64,000 nt of DNA from Pseudofulvibacter geojedonensis (GTDB lineage Bacteria > Bacteroidota > Bacteroidia > Flavobacteriales > Flavobacteriaceae): positions 124,001 to 188,000 of the forward strand of contig NZ_JBHTJM010000006.1 in the NCBI RefSeq assembly GCF_042675745.1. The letters run 5' to 3'. The notes under the pieces are model-generated. The model worked only from the letters and a program-made list of their open reading frames with translations, made no database searches and was not told where the DNA came from. Shown here piece after piece: positions 8,117 to 17,632 of the stretch. Position 1 is the stretch's first letter; the number at the start of each line of letters is the position of its first letter. The translations under genes were made by a program, and so were the position numbers.

Positions 8117-8569
8117 ATGGCGCTTAATATAGTACTTGTAGAACCAGAAATTCATACCAACACAGGAAACATTGGTAGATTAAGCCTTGCTGCTGGAGCC
8201 AACTTACACTTAATAAAACCTTTTGGTTTTGAAATTACCGACAGTAGATTAAAACGAGCAGGCTTAGACTATTGGAAACATATTACATTAACTATATACG
8301 AAAACTTTGAAGAGTTTCTTGAAATCAATAAAGACCAACCAATGGCTTTTTTATCCAGCCACGGTACACAAGAGTATTACGATATAAATTACCAAGATGG
8401 AATGTTTTTAATATTTGGAAAAGAATCTAAAGGACTTTCAAAAAAAATTCTTGAAGAACATGCTAAAAACCTTTTTAAAATACCATTACACAGTCAGCAA
8501 ATTAGAAGCATCAACCTAGCTAACGCAGTTAGCATTGTTGTTTACGAAGGTATAAGACAATTGAAATAA
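8117..8569 (+). CDS. trmL: tRNA (cytidine/uridine-34 2'-O)-methyltransferase TrmL
   Basis: 150 residues, a minimal SPOUT (trefoil-knot) protein. N-terminal NIVLVEPEIHTNTGNIGRLS, the FGKESKGLS motif and the C-terminal IRSINLANAVSIVVYEG knot region match TrmL, which modifies the wobble base of certain tRNA-Leu species. It is tail to tail with trkH with only 6 bases between the stops and no visible terminator there. Confidence 0.92.
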   Translation: MALNIVLVEPEIHTNTGNIGRLSLAAGANLHLIKPFGFEITDSRLKRAGLDYWKHITLTIYENFEEFLEINKDQPMAFLSSHGTQEYYDINYQDGMFLIFGKESKGLSKKILEEHAKNLFKIPLHSQQIRSINLANAVSIVVYEGIRQLK

Positions 8570-8575
8570 AAACTT

Positions 8576-10069
8576 CTACCTATTCCTCCAAAAAAACGGA
8601 GTAATTACAATTAAAACCGTAAATAATTCTAACCTACCTAGCAGCATTAAAAATGCACACCACCATTTAGCCAAAACAGGTAAGTGACCAAAATTAGCTA
8701 ACGGATTTAACGTTCCAAATGCTGGCCCAACATTACCCAAACTAGATACCGCTCCCCCTATTGCTGATTCAAAATCTAAACCTAGAAAACCTAATCCTAG
8801 CGCCCCGCCTATAAACAATAACATATATAAGATAAAGAAAGCTAATATATTAAAGACTATTTCTTTAGAAACCGATTTTTTATTATAGCGCACAGGTATA
8901 ATTGCATTTGGGTGCAATGTTCTTTTAAACTCAAAAAAGCCATTTTTTACCATAATTAAATGCCTAACAACTTTTACACCTCCTGCTGTTGAACCTGCTG
9001 ACCCACCTACAAACATCAACCCAAAAAAGAATACTGTTAAAAAAGGAGTCCAGTTAGTAAAATCTGCAGATACAAAACCTGTAGTTGTAATTACTGCTAT
9101 AATTTGAAATGCTGAGTGCCTAAAAGCCGATTCCAATTCTCCAAATATTTGCGGATGATAATCAGACACTTCTACATGAGCGTCCTTATATATTACGAAA
9201 GTACACAACCCTATAAACAGCAATATAAAGACGCTATAAAACCTAAATTCTTCGTCTTTTATTATTTTTTGAACTTTCCCTTTAAACGCAAAATAACTTA
9301 AAACAAAGTTGGTTCCCGCAAGAAACATAAAAACAATAATAATATACTGTATTAAAGGCTTATCATTCCAATATGCAACACTTGCATTTTTTGTTGAAAA
9401 ACCTCCTGTAGACAATGTGGAGAGTGAATGATTCATTGCATCAAACAAATTCATACCTGCTAGTTTTAACAAAATTGTTTCAGCAACAGTATAAACCAAG
9501 TATATTAACCATAAACGTTTGGCTGTATCGGTAATTCTAGGGTGCAATTTATCTGCACTAGGACCAGGTGCTTCAGCAGCAAATAATTGCATTCCACCAA
9601 TACCCAATAATGGTAAAATTGCTATTGCTAAAACTATAATCCCCATTCCTCCTAGCCAATGAGTCATACTCCTCCAAAACAAAACACCTTTAGGTAAGAC
9701 TTCTATATCACTTAAAATTGAAGCTCCGGTTGTGGTATAACCAGACATGGTTTCAAAAAAAGCATTCGTGAAATTAGGAATTGCATTTGTAAACAAATAC
9801 GGAAAGGTTCCAGAAAAAGTCATTAACAACCACCCCAAAGCCACAACTAAATACCCTTCTCTCTTTTTAATTTCTTTTTTATGGTCTTTAGTTACAAACA
9901 TTAGCAAACCTCCAATAGCAGAAGAAACCAAACCTGCCAATGATATTTCTAAAGTAACTCCATCTTTATAGAGAAAGCTTACCAACGCAGCTATCAACAT
10001 AAAACCTCCATTAAAAAGCAACAGAAGCCCCATGATATGAAAAATAATTTTACCGTTAAGTTTTTTCAC
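8576..10069 (-). CDS. trkH: Potassium uptake protein TrkH/KtrB family
   Basis: 497 residues from a GTG at 10069, chosen because it gives the normal N terminus (KKLNGKIIFHIMGLLLLFNGG) and starts 10 bases after trkA ends; the longer frame to 10132 would overlap trkA by over 50 bases. It is a multi-helix inner membrane translocation subunit with four pore-loop repeats; TTTGAS, STGGFST, TTTGF and GNVGPAFG-like filter segments are visible, as is GSAGSTAGGVKVVRH. It works with the TrkA gating protein encoded immediately upstream. Confidence 0.9.
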   Translation of the reverse strand: MKKLNGKIIFHIMGLLLLFNGGFMLIAALVSFLYKDGVTLEISLAGLVSSAIGGLLMFVTKDHKKEIKKREGYLVVALGWLLMTFSGTFPYLFTNAIPNFTNAFFETMSGYTTTGASILSDIEVLPKGVLFWRSMTHWLGGMGIIVLAIAILPLLGIGGMQLFAAEAPGPSADKLHPRITDTAKRLWLIYLVYTVAETILLKLAGMNLFDAMNHSLSTLSTGGFSTKNASVAYWNDKPLIQYIIIVFMFLAGTNFVLSYFAFKGKVQKIIKDEEFRFYSVFILLFIGLCTFVIYKDAHVEVSDYHPQIFGELESAFRHSAFQIIAVITTTGFVSADFTNWTPFLTVFFFGLMFVGGSAGSTAGGVKVVRHLIMVKNGFFEFKRTLHPNAIIPVRYNKKSVSKEIVFNILAFFILYMLLFIGGALGLGFLGLDFESAIGGAVSSLGNVGPAFGTLNPLANFGHLPVLAKWWCAFLMLLGRLELFTVLIVITPFFWRNR

Positions 10070-10079
10070 TGTATGAAGA

Positions 10080-11429
10080 TTATAAAAATAATTTTTCGAC
10101 TTTAGATATTGAATGAGGTAAACAACAAACAACCACTTTATCTTTAGCTTGTATTTTAAAATTCCCTAAAGCTATCAAACCTTCATCTCCTCTAATTACA
10201 CCACCAATAATTGCAGATCTAGGAAAATCTAAGTTTTTTATAAATTTATTACACACTTTAGATTTTTCTTTTACTTCAAACTCTAATAATTCGGCATTTA
10301 AGTTATTTAACTGAGTAAAAGCTATTACTTCTCCTTTTCTAATATATCTAAAGATTGCATTCGCTGCTATTAGTTTTTTATTAACTAAAGTATCTACCCC
10401 AATAGATTGAGATAATTGGAAATAATCCATATTCTCAACCAAAGCAACTGTTTTCTTAACTCCTTTAGTTTTAGCCATTAGACAAGACATAATATTGGTT
10501 TCTGAATTACCTGTAACAGCAACAAAAGCATCCATATCTTCAATGCTTTCTTCTTCTAATAATTCAACATTTCTTCCGTCACCATGTATTACTAAGGTTT
10601 GAGGTAGTTCATCTGCTATTTCAAAAGCTCTATCTTTTCTTTTCTCAATAAGCTTTACATTAAACTTATGCTCACATAAGCTTTTTGCTGTTTTATAGCC
10701 TATATTACTCCCCCCTAAAATCATTACATCATTTATAGACTCTTTTATCTTACCAGATAGCTTGTACAATTCTTCTACTCCTCCAGCAGAAGTTATAAAA
10801 TACACCTGATCTCCTTCTTTTATAACTGTATCGCCCCTAGGTATAACGGTATATTGAGTACCAAATCTTTGGATGGCAATAGGCATAAAGTGAACTTCTG
10901 AGAATATTTTGGCAGCATCTTTAACTGCTTTCCCTACGAAAGGTGCAGTTCTAGAAATATTAAGCCCCAACATTGTTAAGGCTCCGTCTTCAAAATCAAA
11001 ACGTTCATTAAATGCAGATTCATTCAACAATAATTCTATTTCATCTGCTGCTAAAGCTTCTGGTGAAATTAATTCGTCTATACCTAAACTAGAAAATTGG
11101 ATATCATCGGTATTATCAATAAACTCAGTGTTAGAAATTCTAGCTATAGTTCTTTTCGCTCCAAGTTGCTTAGCTATTGCACAAATAGTAATATTTATAG
11201 TTTCTGAAGACGTTACAGATATTAATAAATCTGAAGAAGATATTCTTGCTTCTTTCAACACTGCTAAAGAAGTAGCATCTCCTTTAATTACTTTAATATC
11301 TAAATGATTATCTGCATAAGACAAGTTTTCTTTATTACAATCAACAAGTGTTATATCTTGCGATTCATAAGACAGTAGTTTTGCTAAATGAAAACCCACT
11401 TCTCCTGCTCCTGCTATTATTATCTTCAC
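10080..11429 (-). CDS. trkA: Trk potassium channel regulatory subunit TrkA
   Basis: 449 residues with two RCK (TrkA-N/TrkA-C) modules. The first nucleotide-binding motif is at the very N terminus (IIIAGAGEVGFHLAKLL), the second in mid-protein (DVMILGGSNIGYKTAKSL). It is a cytoplasmic NAD(H)- or nucleotide-gated ring that controls TrkH, whose gene follows 10 bases later in the same operon. Confidence 0.93.
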   Translation of the reverse strand: MKIIIAGAGEVGFHLAKLLSYESQDITLVDCNKENLSYADNHLDIKVIKGDATSLAVLKEARISSSDLLISVTSSETINITICAIAKQLGAKRTIARISNTEFIDNTDDIQFSSLGIDELISPEALAADEIELLLNESAFNERFDFEDGALTMLGLNISRTAPFVGKAVKDAAKIFSEVHFMPIAIQRFGTQYTVIPRGDTVIKEGDQVYFITSAGGVEELYKLSGKIKESINDVMILGGSNIGYKTAKSLCEHKFNVKLIEKRKDRAFEIADELPQTLVIHGDGRNVELLEEESIEDMDAFVAVTGNSETNIMSCLMAKTKGVKKTVALVENMDYFQLSQSIGVDTLVNKKLIAANAIFRYIRKGEVIAFTQLNNLNAELLEFEVKEKSKVCNKFIKNLDFPRSAIIGGVIRGDEGLIALGNFKIQAKDKVVVCCLPHSISKVEKLFL

Positions 11430-11475
11430 GGTTGTTTTAAGATTTTTGTGTCACTTTTTACTCAAAAGCTAACTA

Positions 11476-11483
11476 CAAAGATA
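11476..11483 (-). promoter_or_regulatory. Bacteroidota -7 box (TATCTTTG) for trkA-trkH
   Basis: The minus strand reads TATCTTTG, matching TAnnTTTG, 47 bases before the trkA start. Confidence 0.5.
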
Positions 11484-11549
11484 TGTTTTTTAACAAACAT
11501 TATTAACACTTAAGTTATTAATTGATTTTAGTAAGCAAATTATTAATCG

Positions 11550-11557
11550 TAGTTTTG
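11550..11557 (+). promoter_or_regulatory. Bacteroidota -7 box (TAGTTTTG) for ubiE/menG
   Basis: Exact TAnnTTTG match 17 bases before the start at 11574. A TTG at 11522-11524 is a possible but rather distant -33 element (25-base spacer). Confidence 0.5.
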
Positions 11558-11573
11558 TCTAAAATCTTCTAGA

Positions 11574-12311
11574 ATGTCTGAAAACATTACACCATACAAA
11601 GATTCTGAATTAGGTAAAAAAAAGCAAGTTACCCAAATGTTTGACAACATTTCTAAAGAATATGACGGTTTAAACCGAGTAATTTCTTTAGGAATAGATC
11701 AAAGCTGGAGGAAAAATGTTGTCAACTTGGTTAACGATATCAAACCAGAAAGCATTTTGGATATAGCAACTGGAACGGGTGATTTAGCCATTATGATGGC
11801 AGAAAAAACCAAAGCAAAGAAAATAGTAGGATTAGATATATCTGAAGGGATGCTTAATGTGGGTAAAGAAAAGGTTACGCAAAAAAAACTATCTAACAGA
11901 ATACAATTAGTTGTTGGAGATTCTGAAAAACTTCCTTTTGAAGACAATACTTTTGATGCAATAACCGTTTCTTTTGGAGTTAGAAACTTTGAAACACTAG
12001 AAAAAGGTTTATCAGAAATCCTAAGAGTACTTAAACCTAATGGTAGATTTGTAATATTAGAAACTTCTGTTCCTACAAAGTTTCCTTTTAAACAGGGATA
12101 TCAATTTCATTGTAATATTATATTGCCTCTGGTAGGTAAACTATTCTCTAAAGACAAAAAAGCTTACGGGTATTTATCTGAATCTGCCGCAAATTTCCCT
12201 TATGGAGAAAAGTTGAACAATATTTTAAGAAAAATTGGGTTTATAGATGTTAAAGATATACCCCAAACTTTTGGAGTTGCCTCTATTTATGTTTCATCTA
12301 AAAAAAGCTAA
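11574..12311 (+). CDS. ubiE: Demethylmenaquinone methyltransferase
   Basis: 245 residues. SAM-dependent class I methyltransferase with ILDIATGTGDLAIMM (motif I) and the family block VSFGVRNFETLEKGLSEILRVLKPNG, characteristic of UbiE/MenG. In this menaquinone-using phylum it performs the last step, C-methylation of demethylmenaquinone. The porT-like gene follows after 12 bases, an arrangement I recall from other Flavobacteriaceae. Confidence 0.94.
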   Translation: MSENITPYKDSELGKKKQVTQMFDNISKEYDGLNRVISLGIDQSWRKNVVNLVNDIKPESILDIATGTGDLAIMMAEKTKAKKIVGLDISEGMLNVGKEKVTQKKLSNRIQLVVGDSEKLPFEDNTFDAITVSFGVRNFETLEKGLSEILRVLKPNGRFVILETSVPTKFPFKQGYQFHCNIILPLVGKLFSKDKKAYGYLSESAANFPYGEKLNNILRKIGFIDVKDIPQTFGVASIYVSSKKS

Positions 12312-12323
12312 GTTCCTTTACTA

Positions 12324-13061
12324 ATGAAAAAAGCAACAGTTTTCATCATATTTCTATGTATTTCTAATATTACTTTTGGTCAAGTTTTTTCGGATTATAA
12401 GTTAAAAAATGACGCAAGAGGTGGTAGAGGCGATATAGACAACCAGTTTTTATCTTATGGATATTATTTAGGTTTTAACAGCTTAGATTTTCTATTTAAC
12501 TATAGAACTAACAATCATAAAGACATTGAAGTGAAGTCTGGAACTGGTTTTAATGTTGGACTTATTGGGAATATGAAACTAGGAAAACATGTTGATTTAC
12601 GCTTTGAACCTGGGTTAACATTTACAACCAGAACTTTGACTTACCCAGAGAGCTACACTACAATTGATTTAGATTTTACTGACACTGTTAATTCAGAAAG
12701 AGAAGTAAAATCTACTTATGTATACTTTCCTTTATTATTAAAATTTAGCACCAAGCGTCTCGGAAACTTTAAACCTTTTGTTCTAGCAGGTGCATCAACA
12801 GCTATTAACTTATCAAGTAATGAAAAAAGTGACGATGATAATTTAGCAGGAAAGTTTAGAATGAAAACTAATCCTACTTTTTTAGAACTAGGATTTGGAA
12901 TTGATTTTTATACACATTACTTTAAATTTACCCCTTCTATAAGAGGTGTATTCGCTGTAAGCGATGAATTAGTTAAAGACAAAGATCCTAATAGTCCTTG
13001 GACAAGTAATATTGCAAGTATGAAAACTAGAGGATTCTTTATCAATTTTACATTTCAATAG
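12324..13061 (+). CDS. porT: PorT/SprT-like type IX secretion protein
   Basis: 245 residues with a signal peptide (MKKATVFIIFLCISNITFGQ) and a small barrel-like mature part with repeated aromatic strands (GYYLGFNSLDFLFNYR, LRFEPGLTFTTRTL). The size, N terminus and position straight after ubiE match PorT (SprT in F. johnsoniae), a membrane component required for type IX protein secretion and gliding. The last 14 bases overlap the convergent RNA methyltransferase gene. Confidence 0.82.
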   Translation: MKKATVFIIFLCISNITFGQVFSDYKLKNDARGGRGDIDNQFLSYGYYLGFNSLDFLFNYRTNNHKDIEVKSGTGFNVGLIGNMKLGKHVDLRFEPGLTFTTRTLTYPESYTTIDLDFTDTVNSEREVKSTYVYFPLLLKFSTKRLGNFKPFVLAGASTAINLSSNEKSDDDNLAGKFRMKTNPTFLELGFGIDFYTHYFKFTPSIRGVFAVSDELVKDKDPNSPWTSNIASMKTRGFFINFTFQ

Positions 13062-13776
13062 CTTTCCTTTTCAACTCACTTAAGGTTATTGCTGTGGCAG
13101 TTGCAACATTTAAACTCTCGGTTAATTGAGATTTACCAAATCGAGGTATGCTTATTTTATAATTTATAAATTGTTCTACTTCTTCACTTATACCATTAGC
13201 TTCATTACCCATTATAACCAAACCATCTTCTATTCTTCCTTCCATAGAGTAAATACTCTCTCCACTCATAAATGTTCCATAAACTGTTTTTTTATAACCC
13301 TTTAAGAAAGTTTTTAAATCTAAATAAGACACATTTACTCTTGTTAAAGACCCCATAGTAGCTTGAACCACTTTAGGATTAAAGCAATCTACCGTCTCCT
13401 TATTACATAGCAATTGAGTAACACCAAACCAATCACACAACCTAATAATTGTACCTAGATTACCCGGATCTCTTATATTATCTAAACCAATAATCAGTCC
13501 ACTCTGTTCAATACTCTCCTCTTTTTTAAATTTAAAAATCGCTAAAGCTGAATTAGTATTTTTTAAAAAACTTATACGCTGTAATTCTTTTTCGGTAATA
13601 AATTGTTGTTGATCTATTCCTAAATCCACTACTGTATACAAAGACTCTAAAACAAAATCTGAAGCCAAAAACTCTAATATTGTTTTTTTACCCTCTACAA
13701 CAAATAAACGATGCTGGTAGCGGTACTTTTTTTGTTTTAAACTCGTTATTAATTTTATAGTGTTTTTACTTAACAT
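13048..13776 (-). CDS. SpoU/TrmH-family RNA 2'-O-methyltransferase
   Basis: 242 residues. An N-terminal RNA-binding subdomain (KLITSLKQKKYRYQHRLFVVEG) precedes the SPOUT knot with GLDNIRDPGNLGTIIR, IMGNEANGIS and LTESLNVATATAITL, the three family motifs. The closest well-known relatives are 23S rRNA methyltransferases of the RlmB type, but the exact nucleotide target is not predictable. It overlaps porT tail to tail by 14 bases. Confidence 0.9.
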   Translation of the reverse strand: MLSKNTIKLITSLKQKKYRYQHRLFVVEGKKTILEFLASDFVLESLYTVVDLGIDQQQFITEKELQRISFLKNTNSALAIFKFKKEESIEQSGLIIGLDNIRDPGNLGTIIRLCDWFGVTQLLCNKETVDCFNPKVVQATMGSLTRVNVSYLDLKTFLKGYKKTVYGTFMSGESIYSMEGRIEDGLVIMGNEANGISEEVEQFINYKISIPRFGKSQLTESLNVATATAITLSELKRKAIEM

Positions 13777-13895
13777 AGATCTCCTATTTAATAAAAATAC
13801 AAAGTAATTAATATTTTAAGCAATACATTAAATTCAAAAGAAAAAAATAAAAGCAACTAGCCAAGTTTTAACTATTTATTTAATTTGGAAAAATG

Positions 13896-13903
13896 TATTT
13901 TTG
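13896..13903 (+). promoter_or_regulatory. Bacteroidota -7 box (TATTTTTG) for tamL
   Basis: Exact TAnnTTTG match 23 bases before the TTG start of tamL. Confidence 0.45.
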
Positions 13904-13925
13904 ATCTGTATTTAGAACCGTACTA

Positions 13926-16463
13926 TTGAAATTACCTATATTAAAAATATTTCTATCTATTTTCATTTTTATAATAAGCTCTTGTAGTATTACAAAAGAT
14001 TTAAAAGAAAATGAAAACCTTCTTACTGAAAATTTAGTAACTATTGACGGAAAAACTTCTAAAAACAGTCCCATAAAAAGCATCATAAAACCTAAAAAAA
14101 ACGCCGATTTTTTATGGTTTCCATTAAGAGCCCATATTTATAATTTAGCACATAAGAATCCTGATTCTGCTTTTGTTTCTTGGCTGAACAAAAAACCAAA
14201 AAGAAAGGAGCGCTTATATAAAATGCTTTCTAAAAAACAGACTATTAGATTGCAAAATTCTTTTACCAACATTCACAAATGGCTACAGAAATCTGGTGAA
14301 CCTCCCGCAATTATAGATAGCTCTTTGATAAAAAAAACAATATCGAATATTGATAAATATTATTCTCAAAACGGCTGGAGAGATGCTAAAACAAATTATA
14401 CTATAGACTATTTTGACCATAAAAAAGCAAAAGTTAATTACTCTATTGAAACTAACGAACCGTATATAATAGATTCTATTAGTCAAAACATTAGTTCAAA
14501 AGCTGTTGATTCTGTCTATTCCATATACAAAAAGAGTTCTTTTATAAAACTTAACAAGCAATACAACCATACTAGTTTAATTAACGAACGTGAGCGCATT
14601 AATAATATCATGCGTAACTCTGGTTTTTATACATTTGAAAAAGAAAGTATTTTTTTTGATAGTTGGCATGATTCTATTGCTAAAACTATGTGGGTGGATT
14701 TAATTATTAAAGATAAGAAAACAAGAACTATAGATTCTACTTACAAAGAACCATATAAAACATATAAAATTAGTGAGGTTAATGTTTTTACCGATTTTAC
14801 ATACAAAAACAAAGGTAAAGCGATAACAGACTCTGCTAGTTATAACAATCACAACTTTTTTAGCTTTGACAAGCAACGTTACAAACCTAAAGCACTTTCG
14901 AATGCTATTGCAATTCATAAAGGAAGTATCTATAGAGATATTGACAAATCTCAAACTCTTAGGCAACTCAACAACCTTAGGACTTTTAAATACCCTAACA
15001 TTAAATACACTCTAGATCCTAGCGATAGTACTAACACAAACCTAATTGCCAACGTACTTTTAACTCCTTTAAAAAAGTTTAGTTTGGATGCCGGAATTGA
15101 TGCTTTACATAATAATATTCAAAATGTTGGACTTGCATTTAGTACTTCTATCTTAGCTCGTAATGTTTTTAGAGGCGCAGAAAATTTAGAGTTAGCTTTT
15201 AGAGGATCAATTGGCGCTTCTAAAGATGCTTCAGATTCTAAAGATGAATTTTTTGATATTCGAGAACTTGGGGCTGATTTAAAACTATCATTCCCTAGGA
15301 TTTTATTCCCAGTAAAAACCAATAAAATAATTCCTAACACTATGAACCCAACTACACGAATTAGTTTGGGTGCAAGTAACCAAACTAATATTGGTTTAGA
15401 TAAAAGAACTTTTTCGGGAGCCTTTAATTATCGTTGGTTTCCTTCAAGTAAAAAAACGATCCGATTTGATTTATTTAATGCACAATTTGTTAGAAACCTA
15501 AATCCTAATAATTATTTTAGTGTTTATGAAAGTTCATACTCTTCCATAAATCAAATTGCTATTAATAGCACATATACTACAGAAAACTTAAGTATCCCAG
15601 AAGGTGTAGATCAATTTATCTTTGATGCTCTATCAGGAAACTTACCCACATCAGTTTCTGATTTAATATCTGGTAGTACATTTCAAGAAATTAGCAATAT
15701 AGAAGAGAGAAGACAAAGGCTAACAGAAAACAACTTGATTTTTGGTTCTAGTTTCTCTTATATTCATAACACAAGAACCAATCTTTTAGACAATCATTTT
15801 ACCCGTTTTGGTGCGAAATTAGAGTTGGCAGGGAATTCTTTAGCTAGCCTATCTAACTTACTTGGTTTGCAAAAAAACAGTGATGATAGATATGAATTAT
15901 TTAATGTTGAATATTCACAATTTATAAAAACCGAATTAGATATTATAAAGTACTGGGATTTATCTAGAGATAATATTATTGCTTTAAGAAGTTTTTTCGG
16001 GATTGCTATTCCATACGGAAACTCCAACTCTATCCCTTTTGCTAAAAGTTTCTTTGCAGGAGGAGCTAACGATAATAGAGCTTGGAAAGCATACGGATTA
16101 GGCCCTGGTATTAGTGGTAGTTTTTTCGAATTTAACGAAGCTAACATGAAAATAGCCTTAAATGCTGAGTATAGGTTTAATGTTTTTGGCGATATGAAAG
16201 GAGCTCTTTTTACAGATATTGGGAATATTTGGAATGTTTTAGATAATGTAGAAGATGAATCGTATCGTTTTACATCTTTAAAAGATTTAAGCGAGTTAGC
16301 CATTGGATCTGGAATAGGGTTACGCTATGATTTTGGTTTCTTTTTACTACGTTTTGACACAGGCTTTAAAACCTATGAACCATACCTAAATAACAAAAAA
16401 TGGCTTACTAATTATAATTTTAAAAATGCTGTTTATAACCTTGGTATAAATTATCCTTTCTAG
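13926..16463 (+). CDS. tamL: TamL-type Omp85 lipoprotein (BamA/TamA superfamily)
   Basis: 845 residues starting at TTG; no in-frame ATG gives the signal peptide, while this start gives KLPILKIFLSIFIFIISSC with Cys20 as the lipid site. POTRA-like region in the first half, then a 16-strand Omp85 barrel ending in a terminal Phe (GINYPF), with SFFAGGANDNRAWKAYGLGPG typical of the Omp85 lid loop. A lipid-anchored TamA relative is the usual form in Bacteroidota, acting in the outer membrane in assembly of outer-membrane and surface proteins. No tamB is visible beside it. Confidence 0.85.
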   Translation: MKLPILKIFLSIFIFIISSCSITKDLKENENLLTENLVTIDGKTSKNSPIKSIIKPKKNADFLWFPLRAHIYNLAHKNPDSAFVSWLNKKPKRKERLYKMLSKKQTIRLQNSFTNIHKWLQKSGEPPAIIDSSLIKKTISNIDKYYSQNGWRDAKTNYTIDYFDHKKAKVNYSIETNEPYIIDSISQNISSKAVDSVYSIYKKSSFIKLNKQYNHTSLINERERINNIMRNSGFYTFEKESIFFDSWHDSIAKTMWVDLIIKDKKTRTIDSTYKEPYKTYKISEVNVFTDFTYKNKGKAITDSASYNNHNFFSFDKQRYKPKALSNAIAIHKGSIYRDIDKSQTLRQLNNLRTFKYPNIKYTLDPSDSTNTNLIANVLLTPLKKFSLDAGIDALHNNIQNVGLAFSTSILARNVFRGAENLELAFRGSIGASKDASDSKDEFFDIRELGADLKLSFPRILFPVKTNKIIPNTMNPTTRISLGASNQTNIGLDKRTFSGAFNYRWFPSSKKTIRFDLFNAQFVRNLNPNNYFSVYESSYSSINQIAINSTYTTENLSIPEGVDQFIFDALSGNLPTSVSDLISGSTFQEISNIEERRQRLTENNLIFGSSFSYIHNTRTNLLDNHFTRFGAKLELAGNSLASLSNLLGLQKNSDDRYELFNVEYSQFIKTELDIIKYWDLSRDNIIALRSFFGIAIPYGNSNSIPFAKSFFAGGANDNRAWKAYGLGPGISGSFFEFNEANMKIALNAEYRFNVFGDMKGALFTDIGNIWNVLDNVEDESYRFTSLKDLSELAIGSGIGLRYDFGFFLLRFDTGFKTYEPYLNNKKWLTNYNFKNAVYNLGINYPF

Positions 16464-16478
16464 CCCAAGTTATTTTAT

Positions 16479-16486
16479 TACATTTG
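16479..16486 (+). promoter_or_regulatory. Bacteroidota -7 box (TACATTTG) for fbaA
   Basis: Exact TAnnTTTG match 35 bases before the aldolase start. Confidence 0.5.
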
Positions 16487-16521
16487 TCATCTATTTTCAA
16501 GAAAAACACAACTAAAGAGAA

Positions 16522-17589
16522 ATGAGTCATAATATAAAACCTGGAGTTGCTACAGGCAAAGAAGTACAAGAAATTTTCAAATATGCAAAATCAAAAGGTT
16601 TTGCTCTACCTGCAGTTAACGTAGTTGGTTCAGACAGTGTAAATGCTGTTTTAGAAACAGCAGCAGCAGTTAATTCTCCTGTTATTATTCAATTTTCAAA
16701 CGGTGGAGCTCAATTTAATGCTGGAAAGGGTTTATCTAACGAAAATGAAAAAGCAGCTATTGCCGGAGCCGTTGCTGGTGCTAAACATGTTCATTTATTA
16801 GCTGAAGCTTATGGCGTTCCTGTAATTTTACATACAGATCATGCTGCTAAAAAACTATTACCTTGGATCGATGGGTTATTAGACGCTAGCGAAAAGCATT
16901 ATGCCGAAACAGGAAAATCTCTTTATAGTTCTCATATGATTGATTTATCTGAAGAACCTATTGAAGAGAATATCGAAATCTGCAAAAAATACCTAGAACG
17001 CATGAGTAAAATAGGTATGACTTTAGAAATCGAATTAGGTATTACAGGAGGAGAAGAAGATGGAGTAGACAATTCAGATGTCGATGTTTCTAAACTGTAT
17101 ACACAACCAGAAGAAGTGGCTTATGCTTATGAAGAATTAAGTAAAGTTAGTGATCAATTTACTATTGCTGCAGCTTTTGGAAATGTTCATGGAGTATACA
17201 AACCTGGTAATGTTGTATTGACTCCAAAAATCTTAAAAAACTCTCAGGAATTTATTCAAGAAAAGTATGATTTAGACCATAATCCTATTGACTTTGTTTT
17301 TCACGGAGGTTCAGGATCTACTCTAGAAGAAATTAGAGAAGCAATTGGTTATGGTGTAGTAAAAATGAATATTGACACCGATTTACAATTTGCTTTTACA
17401 GAAGGAGTAAGAGATTATATTTTAGAAAAGAAAGATTACTTACAAACTCAAATAGGTAACCCAGAGGGAGAAGAGTTACCAAACAAAAAATATTACGACC
17501 CTAGAAAATGGCTTAGAGAAGGTGAAAAAACTTTTAAAGCTAGATTAACTAAATCTTTTGAAGATTTAAACAATATTAACACATTATAA
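16522..17589 (+). CDS. fbaA: Class II fructose-bisphosphate aldolase
   Basis: 355 residues. Zinc-dependent class IIA aldolase of glycolysis and gluconeogenesis. The zinc and catalytic motifs are intact: VILHTDHAAKK with Asp and His, LEIELGITGGEEDGVD, FGNVHGVYKPG and FVFHGGSGS. Cleaves fructose 1,6-bisphosphate to dihydroxyacetone phosphate and glyceraldehyde 3-phosphate. accD follows behind its own promoter-like box. Confidence 0.95.
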   Translation: MSHNIKPGVATGKEVQEIFKYAKSKGFALPAVNVVGSDSVNAVLETAAAVNSPVIIQFSNGGAQFNAGKGLSNENEKAAIAGAVAGAKHVHLLAEAYGVPVILHTDHAAKKLLPWIDGLLDASEKHYAETGKSLYSSHMIDLSEEPIEENIEICKKYLERMSKIGMTLEIELGITGGEEDGVDNSDVDVSKLYTQPEEVAYAYEELSKVSDQFTIAAAFGNVHGVYKPGNVVLTPKILKNSQEFIQEKYDLDHNPIDFVFHGGSGSTLEEIREAIGYGVVKMNIDTDLQFAFTEGVRDYILEKKDYLQTQIGNPEGEELPNKKYYDPRKWLREGEKTFKARLTKSFEDLNNINTL

Positions 17590-17597
17590 AAAACGAG

Positions 17598-17605
17598 TAC
17601 CTTTG
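17598..17605 (+). promoter_or_regulatory. Bacteroidota -7 box (TACCTTTG) for accD
   Basis: Exact TAnnTTTG match 27 bases before the accD start. Confidence 0.5.
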
Positions 17606-17632
17606 TAATTAGGTTCACTTATTTAGATAAAT

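Noticed and set aside
10909..11307. 132-codon open frame on the plus strand inside trkA
   Set aside because: Antisense shadow of the first RCK module; no recognisable protein features.
15794..16303. 169-codon open frame on the minus strand inside tamL
   Set aside because: Antisense to a well-supported Omp85 barrel; composition is Ser/Leu/Lys-rich as expected from a shadow frame.
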